NCBI RefSeq assembly: GCF_963678635.1 | Contig: NC_087063.1 | Coordinates: 31,258,599-31,322,598 of the forward strand | Direction of reading: 5' to 3' | Length of the DNA: 64,000 bases | Origin: Symsagittifera roscoffensis | Lineage: Eukaryota; Xenacoelomorpha; Acoela; Convolutidae | Shown here: piece by piece, positions 59,001-64,000 of the stretch | Layout of the letters: each line of letters begins with the position of its first letter | Position numbering within the stretch: the stretch's first letter is position 1 | Made by a program: the position numbers and the translations under genes | Notes under the pieces: model-generated | What the model was told of the DNA's origin: nothing | What the model saw: only the letters and a program-made list of their open reading frames with translations | The model's database searches: none

Positions 59001-62000
59001 TGTCGTGGACTACCTGCTACAGGAAACGGAAGAAGAAATTCACACTCTGTTCAAAGTCGTCGGCCATTCAGTTCTCAACGACGAAATAGTCTCAGACTAT
59101 CTGCGAAGTCTGACGAAAGCCGAACTGAGCGAAATTCTTCTAATTTCGAGTTTGGAAGTCGTTATAAAAGACGAGGAACACGTAAAAGAATATTTACTAT
59201 CTCTCGGGGTTGTGAAGCAGAAGAAAATGGTTGAATCGCTAGAGTGTTTTACCGAATACGACGAAGTTGTCCGACTTGTACAGTCGGTCAAACCCGAACA
59301 CAAGGAAACTCTGGCTCGTGACTGTGGACTCCCTGTGAATCCAAAAGTAGATGATATGGTTTCATACTACACGGAACTTTCACGCCTACAGAAGAAAGAA
59401 TTTATGAAAGAAGTGGGATACATTCCCGACGTGAACGAATTAGCGGAGTTGTTGCGTAATTATGACATATCGACTTTAGCTGGGGCTATTTTGACAGCCG
59501 GTGTGATTTTACCGAGGTCAATTTTTGGACCAATGACAACTGCAGACGATGTCGCAAAGACACTGGAAGGTACGGTTGAACTAAATGTCTGTCCATATCG
59601 AGTCATGCTTAAAACTGAGTTTAAATTAAAACAAGAAGCCGATTTGTACTAAACATATCACTTTGATCTGATTTGTGGTTTTTTTCTCCAAATTCATAAG
59701 AGTTATGCTGTATATTAAATCAAAAAGTTATACCTTCTCAGTAACAAAATGTCTTCCTAAGGAACTAACCCTCAGCTGATAAACAACGGTCTACGAATGA
59801 TAGAGTTCAAGGCCGACAAAGATTTGACAGCGGCGACAATCCGACATATGACGAACGAGGAGTTTCAATCTACCGTTTCGATGTCTGGAAAATGTCTCTG
59901 CTTGACGCAGGTTCAACTCATTCTTCTTAGAAAACATGTTTTTTCAATAGCTGTCCAAAAGTTGTGGCCATTTGGCTTCGGACAGAAATTTTGATCTCAA
60001 TTTATCCAAAAATATTCACTTTCTCTGAAAGTTTTCGTTGATAGCCAGCATTTTCTATTGAATGAAACGTCCGCATGAATAATATCTTTTTTTTGTAGTT
60101 CTTATATTTTTAGAATAAAATAATATGAACAATATCTTGTTTTTTTTTTTAATAATTCCCGCTAACCAAATATTAACGTCTTTTGAGGTTATACTATTAG
60201 TTACAATTTGATTTCCCTGTTAAGTTCTACGTCTTTCTTCACTGTTATAGTCAGTTTAACTAATTGATACACTTTTTGCTGCTGTTTAGGAGGACTTGAA
60301 GTGTGGTCTGTCCAGTCTCGGACCGTGTGAGGCGAGGAAAGTGGTGGACGGCGTGGTGCCAGGGGGTGGGGCGGATGTTGAAATGGCTGTGTCTATGCTG
60401 AAGAGGATGAATGCCACTGACCATATGAAAGTGGTCTGTATGGCAGGTAAACTATTTTAGAGACTTCTTTTTATGCCAAAATGAAATGGTCCAATCAACC
60501 GAAATAAGACCAAATGTTTTTCTTTCTCAAATTAGTTCGAACAGAAAAATTTTTCATGGACTGATTTTTTCAAACACCATATTTTCATAATTAACATTTA
60601 TGTGCTTGGTATTCTCTTTAATTGTTAACATTCGATTGTTATTGGATAAAAAACTTACTATTGAAAAATTTTTAAATTCAGCCCTGATGTTTTTTTTCAC
60701 CTAAAAAAGCAGATAATCCAATAATAATATCAATTTGACACTGAATAGAAATCAAATCAAATGTTGAGTTTATCCAAATAGGATTCGTTTGTAGGAATCA
60801 ATGCAATCGAAGCTTCGGATTTCGCTGTTGGTAAATACTTGACGAAAATCGAGGGCAGAAGAGTCCGGCACATTTTGACCTCTAATGGGATCCTGAGCAA
60901 TTCATTCGACGAAATCCTCCTCATGGTGAAACAGTTAGACGACAACCAGTTTAGCAGACTTATTCGCGAGGCTGGATTGACTCCTGATCTAGACATAGAT
61001 ACACTTGTCAGATGTGCCAGAAGGATGGGCGAGTCGTCATACCAAGAATTGTTTTCAAAGCTGAACTTCGTTCCCAACCGCGAAGATTTGGTTCGGATCA
61101 TGAAAGAAATAGGTATATTATGTAGTTTTTTTCTTTTGACTTACCGAGTATCTAACCAAATTAAATGCAGGAAATAAAAGTTATTATGAGCATGTGACTT
61201 GTTCATGTGATGGGCAGGTTAAAAGAGGCCCGACTTCCTTTTATTGGCATGAATCAGACCGACACTCTAAGAAGGATAATAATCAGAACCTGAAAGTGTC
61301 AATAATCAGAAAACACTTAGACATTTTTTGCGTAAAATCTTTCAACTATTGTTATGAATAAGATGTTCATTTTCTCATTTAATTTTTGTGCGCAGAGCCC
61401 CACAGTAGAAATGAGTTGATCATGGAGTGTCGCTTCTGTCCGGATGTGGCCCAGCTGGCAGTGTTGGCGAAACAGTTGAGTTACGAGGACACCAAACAGC
61501 TGATGGAGGGACTGCTGGGCGGACAGGAGGCCACTGAGGATGAGATCATTGTCAGAATGAAGACACTCAAGTGAGACCCTTTAGACGGAAGAGATTTGAA
61601 CACTCTTCATTGCTACAATTATTTTGAGTTTCTTGTTTTGGCTTCAACCTTGCCTTCTTTGGATCTTTTTTGACGAAAGGGTTTTTCAAATATTTATATA
61701 ATAAGTATGATGTACAGTGCAAGCATTAAAAAACGGGCGATCGATTCCTACACGTGTACGGGTTGAGGTTTACACGAAGAAAACGTTTCATATATTTAGC
61801 TAACAAAAAAGCTGTAAGGTTAACATCCTTGTGTCTGAAAACATATCATGCGTCAGCAAAATGAGTTTTTCTACTTATCCCCATATATATTTGTATTTTT
61901 CAGAAAAAATGGACTTTTTCTTTCAATTTTTATAGTGATTTAGTAGACAAAACTTACTAATCACAGTTTTGATTTTTTTTTATAGTTCTTGTGTCCGGAG

Positions 62001-64000
62001 ATTAGTTCGTGCACTCATTTTTCGATTCATGATTGATAAAAACATGTAACATAAAAATACCTGAAATGTAAATCAAACCTTTCAAAAAACCGGTATTATT
62101 TTACTAAATTGGTGGCGATGGGAGGACTAGCTGTTCCCCTGTGTGCATGCATTTTCCGCTAGTCTCTTTTCAGCTGACAATACTTTCTTTGGTCTTTAAG
62201 ACTTTCAGTTAGCAATCAATCGGAAAAATGTTCAAATTGTTAATGTAATTTTCATAAAAAATTTTCAATCGCAAATTTTTTTGCAGATAGTGTTCAAATG
62301 AAAAAATTGGTTGCGAGGATCTATTATTTCTGCAAATGCTAACCTTTCAATATAATAAATAGAAAGTTAGACAGGTCATTATCTTTGAAGGAATGCTCTA
62401 TTCAGTAAACCCTTTGCAAAAGATGATTGGCAAAAAACGTTTGATTTAAAGCCTTCATTTTTTGCTTCACAAAAAATGTAGCAGGATATATTTCGAAAAA
62501 AAAAACGATGACATGTGAGTAAGATCCAAAAATGTTCGTCTTATCATACACAAATTTTTTGACGATTTTATTTATCAAATTCGAAAATAAAGGAAACTTG
62601 GACAACAAGGTATACTAACTCCCGGTTTGTGTTTCATAGCAGTTACAGTATATGAAATTATTGAACAATAAAGATTTTTTGAGATAGTTATTTCATTTTT
62701 GTCCTCCAACGAAAAAAAAAGATTAAATTTTGAAAAATGTTTTTTTTGCAAAGATTAATGTGCTGGTATAAATTGTGTCCTCCTGTTCTTTCATTTGCTT
62801 GTTTCTAAAAGCAATGGAACTCGAATGAACAACAACGGTTTTAAAAAAATCAATTAAGTACAAATATCAAAAAGTATAGCCGGTTACTGTGCAAGCAGCA
62901 CAGAATGATCCGACAATATTTTTTTTTGATAATTGTCTTTTTTCTATGTGGTGTCATACAAAAATCTGAACGAAAAAACGAAAATGGGCAAATTTGACAT
63001 TCATTGTCAAGCCGGCCAATTGAAAAACAGTTTATGTAGAAAAACCACCCAAAAAAAAAACAAAAAAAAGTCGTAAAAACAACAAAAAAAATTTCTTATT
63101 TTTTTTGCACAAGTTTTTTGAATTGCAAAATGACGCTAAAAACTCCAAAAACTAACTTTAATCGAGTAAAACTAAGTTTTCACGGCTTAATTTAAGCTTA
63201 ACTACGCTGATGTGATTCTGCACGCTCACCTCTTATAACCTCGAGGCTAAACCAAAAATCGAAAACTTTAAACCGGTTTTTCTCGGCACTGGGAAATTAT
63301 TTCAAAATTTTTAAAGTTCATTCGAATTATGACTGAAAGGGCTTCAAAATGATAAATCGCTCGACCCATTGCGATGATTATTTGTGGTATTTGATTTTGC
63401 GTGGAAATAAAAAAAAACTAAAACACACCCGAATAAAAAATTCCTGCATATTTTTCAAATGGTCGGAACAATATATAAATACAAACCTTGAATCGCTGAT
63501 ACAAACTCTTAAGTTATTACTTCAGAAAAAAAAGTTAATTTATTGTTTTGACTTGGTTTTACCCTTCTGACCATGGAGTCTGTTGCAACTCTAAAGTGAG
63601 CTTGTATTGAAAAACTTAAATGTGCCTAAAAACATGGAGGTGAACTCGCCAACTTGTCAACATGGGTGGCAAACGTGTGTTGAATTTTCACTTTCTTAGA
63701 CAATATTGACTCTGGGATGAAATGGTTACCGATGAACCATATCATATGGAGAGATCGAATTGTAGCTTTCAGAAGCAAAGTAAAATCAAAAAACCCATTT
63801 GGATACTAGATCTACTAAATGAAATTATTTGATTCTTTTCGGTACAATCAAGTCCAGCTTTGAGCCGCGCAAGAACGTTTCCAAGATCATGTTTTTCAGA
63901 ATAACAATATCTTTAACAGCCTATGTTTTGATCAGGAGAGAAGCAATCAGTTTGCTGCTAGATAAGATCAACTACACACCTGAGTTGCAGGCGATCACGA
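52805..64000 (+). CDS. Giant alpha-solenoid protein of ~29-residue repeats (3' incomplete)
   Basis: Fourteen exons in the window: 52805-53062, 53436-53647, 53823-53954, 54420-54651, 54911-55070, 57125-57314, 57601-57838, 58012-58478, 58957-59569, 59762-59910, 60290-60446, 60795-61112, 61396-61570 and 63936 to the window end. Splicing gives about 1,120 residues in one frame, with phases agreeing at every junction. The protein is about 37 tandem repeats of mostly 28-31 residues. Each starts near a Pro or acidic turn, then a helix with a (D/E)xhhxxL core, a short link and a second helix ending in a Gly-hydrophobic-x-Pro turn (KKIGYIP, KEVGYIP, KLNFVP, REAGLTP). Repeats cross exon boundaries without a break. 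No signal peptide or membrane segment was seen. The likely start is ATG 52849, but an upstream exon is possible. I do not recognise the family; it differs in length from TPR, PPR and HEAT. A protein-binding scaffold is a guess from the fold alone. Confidence 0.85.
53436..53647 (+). CDS. Solenoid gene exon 2
   Basis: Acceptor cattcttcag|GC. It encodes LSDGLKKLSPADINQVLKD and ETIVTAGFRRLRPEKAKLIV. I placed the end at CAG|gaaagt (a GA donor) because it gives a 28-residue repeat with exon 3. The only in-phase GT donor (at 53699) would add 17 non-repeat residues. Confidence 0.65.
53823..53954 (+). CDS. Solenoid gene exon 3
   Basis: Acceptor ggtttctag|GAA, donor AAAATG|gtaggc, both phase 0. It encodes MASLFKSIGAPFIRDTEEG, then VAMALQSFNECQQKACLKM. 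Confidence 0.8.
54065..54300. repeat. Degraded hAT-MITE-like copy in a solenoid intron
   Basis: It begins GCGCGGATCCAGTA and ends near GTTCCCTCTAAATTCG, resembling decayed termini of the 402-bp element. The interior is only loosely similar. Confidence 0.4.
54420..54651 (+). CDS. Solenoid gene exon 4
   Basis: Acceptor cgtttttag|GCC, donor CCAG|gtatgg (phase 1). It encodes DDVIKLVQSLEASQQAKI and PTDEQLVRLMSQYSDSRLSK, textbook repeats of this array. Confidence 0.88.
54911..55070 (+). CDS. Solenoid gene exon 5
   Basis: Acceptor cttttccag|GT, donor CTCAG|gttgat (phase 2). It encodes SWIVQHVERLNKAEMEKIAE and the start of PNEAIINTLR, which continues in exon 6 after a 2-kb intron filled by two family C copies. 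Confidence 0.85.
55790..56413 (+). repeat. Family C repeat in solenoid intron 5
   Basis: It runs from GATAGCCGTTTGTTGTAG / GGAATGTTCCGACTAC to CCATTTTCAATAGTCGGAAC. The centre has the ccgatgattatttgtggtac marker. Confidence 0.65.
56528..57112 (+). repeat. Family C repeat, best-preserved copy
   Basis: It runs from AAGGATAGCCGGTTACTGTG, with a GTGCAAGTAGCAC hairpin and AGAATGTTCAGACCATA, to TTTCAATGGCCGGAACAAAA. It ends 12 bp before the acceptor of exon 6. Confidence 0.75.
57125..57314 (+). CDS. Solenoid gene exon 6
   Basis: Acceptor accatttcag|G, donor ATACT|gtgagt (phase 0). It encodes IGDMLNEVGIVLPVKDIAKN and LSHETVVAGLKLMAADT. Confidence 0.88.
57601..57838 (+). CDS. Solenoid gene exon 7
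   Basis: Acceptor caattcttag|GTG, donor TTCAAG|gttaat (phase 1). It encodes LDREETASYLQTQSEQAQVD and PTEEDIEPVIKGFTNAQQGS. Confidence 0.88.
58012..58478 (+). CDS. Solenoid gene exon 8
   Basis: Acceptor tgatgtttcag|CT, donor CGTCAG|gttatg (phase 0). Five clear repeats, including PSKEQIIETMEEFDETIQRN, KKIGYIPPQLDVIEALQKM and PTPELIADELMSYPELKRQK. It is one of the two exons that show the repeat best. Confidence 0.9.
58479..58956. other. Solenoid intron 8, no feature
   Basis: Apart from the intron ends (gttatg ... tttttgtag) nothing is recognised. Confidence 0.5.
58957..59569 (+). CDS. Solenoid gene exon 9, largest
   Basis: Acceptor ctttttttgtag|ATC, donor GAAG|gtacgg (phase 1). Seven repeats, including DRSDVVDYLLQETEEEIHTL, LQKKEFMKEVGYIPDVNELA and TTADDVAKTLEG. 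One repeat (ILPRSIFGPM) carries a short insertion. Confidence 0.9.
59762..59910 (+). CDS. Solenoid gene exon 10
   Basis: Acceptor cttcctaag|GA, donor ACGCAG|gttcaa (phase 0). This acceptor, rather than the AG at 59775, gives the right phase and completes a 30-residue repeat (TNPQLINNGLRMIEFKAD). Confidence 0.8.
60290..60446 (+). CDS. Solenoid gene exon 11
   Basis: Acceptor gctgtttag|GAG, donor GCAG|gtaaac (phase 1). It encodes EDLKCGLSSLGPCEARKVV and ADVEMAVSMLKRMNATDHM. The frame is short and easily missed. Confidence 0.85.
60795..61112 (+). CDS. Solenoid gene exon 12
   Basis: Acceptor cgtttgtag|GA, donor ATAG|gtatat (phase 1). It encodes SFDEILLMVKQLDDNQFSRL, DIDTLVRCARRMGESSYQEL and NREDLVRIMKEI. 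Confidence 0.88.
61396..61570 (+). CDS. Solenoid gene exon 13
   Basis: Acceptor tgtgcgcag|AG, donor CTCAA|gtgaga (phase 2). It encodes DVAQLAVLAKQLSYEDTKQL and TEDEIIVRMKTLK. Confidence 0.88.
61571..62872. other. Solenoid intron 13, proximal part, no feature
   Basis: AT-rich, with no gene or recognised repeat. Confidence 0.45.
62873..63475 (+). repeat. Family C repeat in solenoid intron 13
   Basis: It runs from AGTATAGCCGGTTACTGTGC / GCAGCACAGAATGATCCGAC to TTTCAAATGGTCGGAACAA. Confidence 0.7.
63936..64000 (+). CDS. Solenoid gene exon 14 (cut by window edge)
   Basis: Acceptor tgttttgatcag|G, joining in phase 2 to exon 13 as KREAISLLLDKINYTPELQA, which continues the repeat. The frame is open to the last base. 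Confidence 0.8.

Noticed and set aside
59776-59910. Acceptor at 59775 for solenoid exon 10
   Set aside because: It would need a donor in another phase and gives a shorter repeat. The acceptor at 59761 matches phase and period.

Overview
This window is AT-rich genomic DNA from an invertebrate animal. The evidence is GT-AG introns, metazoan gene families (bystin, DTWD2, a Tctex-type dynein light chain, an LDL-receptor class A/mucin membrane protein), and intergenic and intronic DNA packed with Tc1-like and hAT MITEs, tRNA-derived SINEs, a non-LTR retrotransposon with a restriction-like endonuclease, and a ruined BEL/Pao element. I cannot name the species.

Layout. 1-4.3 kb: a compact plus-strand gene group: the 3' end of bystin, an ankyrin-repeat protein I do not recognise, a DTW-domain tRNA-modification enzyme, and an orphan terminal exon. 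Both the ankyrin and DTW start codons lie just after a 3' splice site, which suggests trans-splicing or 5'UTR introns. 4.3-11.6 kb: repeats, plus one minus-strand exon encoding a signal peptide and a short Cys-containing secreted segment. 11.6-13.5 kb: a complete three-exon Tctex1-type dynein light chain (plus strand). 13.5-20.9 kb: repeats, including an unusual interleaved inverted repeat. 20.9-29.7 kb: a minus-strand gene for a single-pass membrane protein. Seven exons were reconstructed with matching phases: eight LDLa modules, about 800 residues of acidic Thr/Ser-rich decamer repeats, a SEA-like region, one membrane segment and a cytoplasmic tail ending in PPPPYD. Its 5' end was not found. 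29.7-52.4 kb: transposon-rich DNA with a PHD-finger/RT/endonuclease retrotransposon (38.4-41.3 kb) and a degenerate BEL/Pao pol (about 45.1-48.7 kb).

52.8-64 kb: a plus-strand gene with 14 exons in the window. Spliced together, it encodes a continuous alpha-solenoid of about 37 tandem repeats of 28-31 residues that I cannot assign to a known family, and it runs off the right edge. This is the strongest candidate for something undescribed. All but one junction have canonical ends and matching phases. The exception (exon 2/3) fits best as a GA-AG intron.

The genes look functionally unrelated. Their shared feature is that the introns are largely built of mobile DNA. One repeat family (called family C here, with subterminal TGTTCCGACCA/TGGTCGGAACA) repeatedly lies within about 10-30 bp of splice sites.
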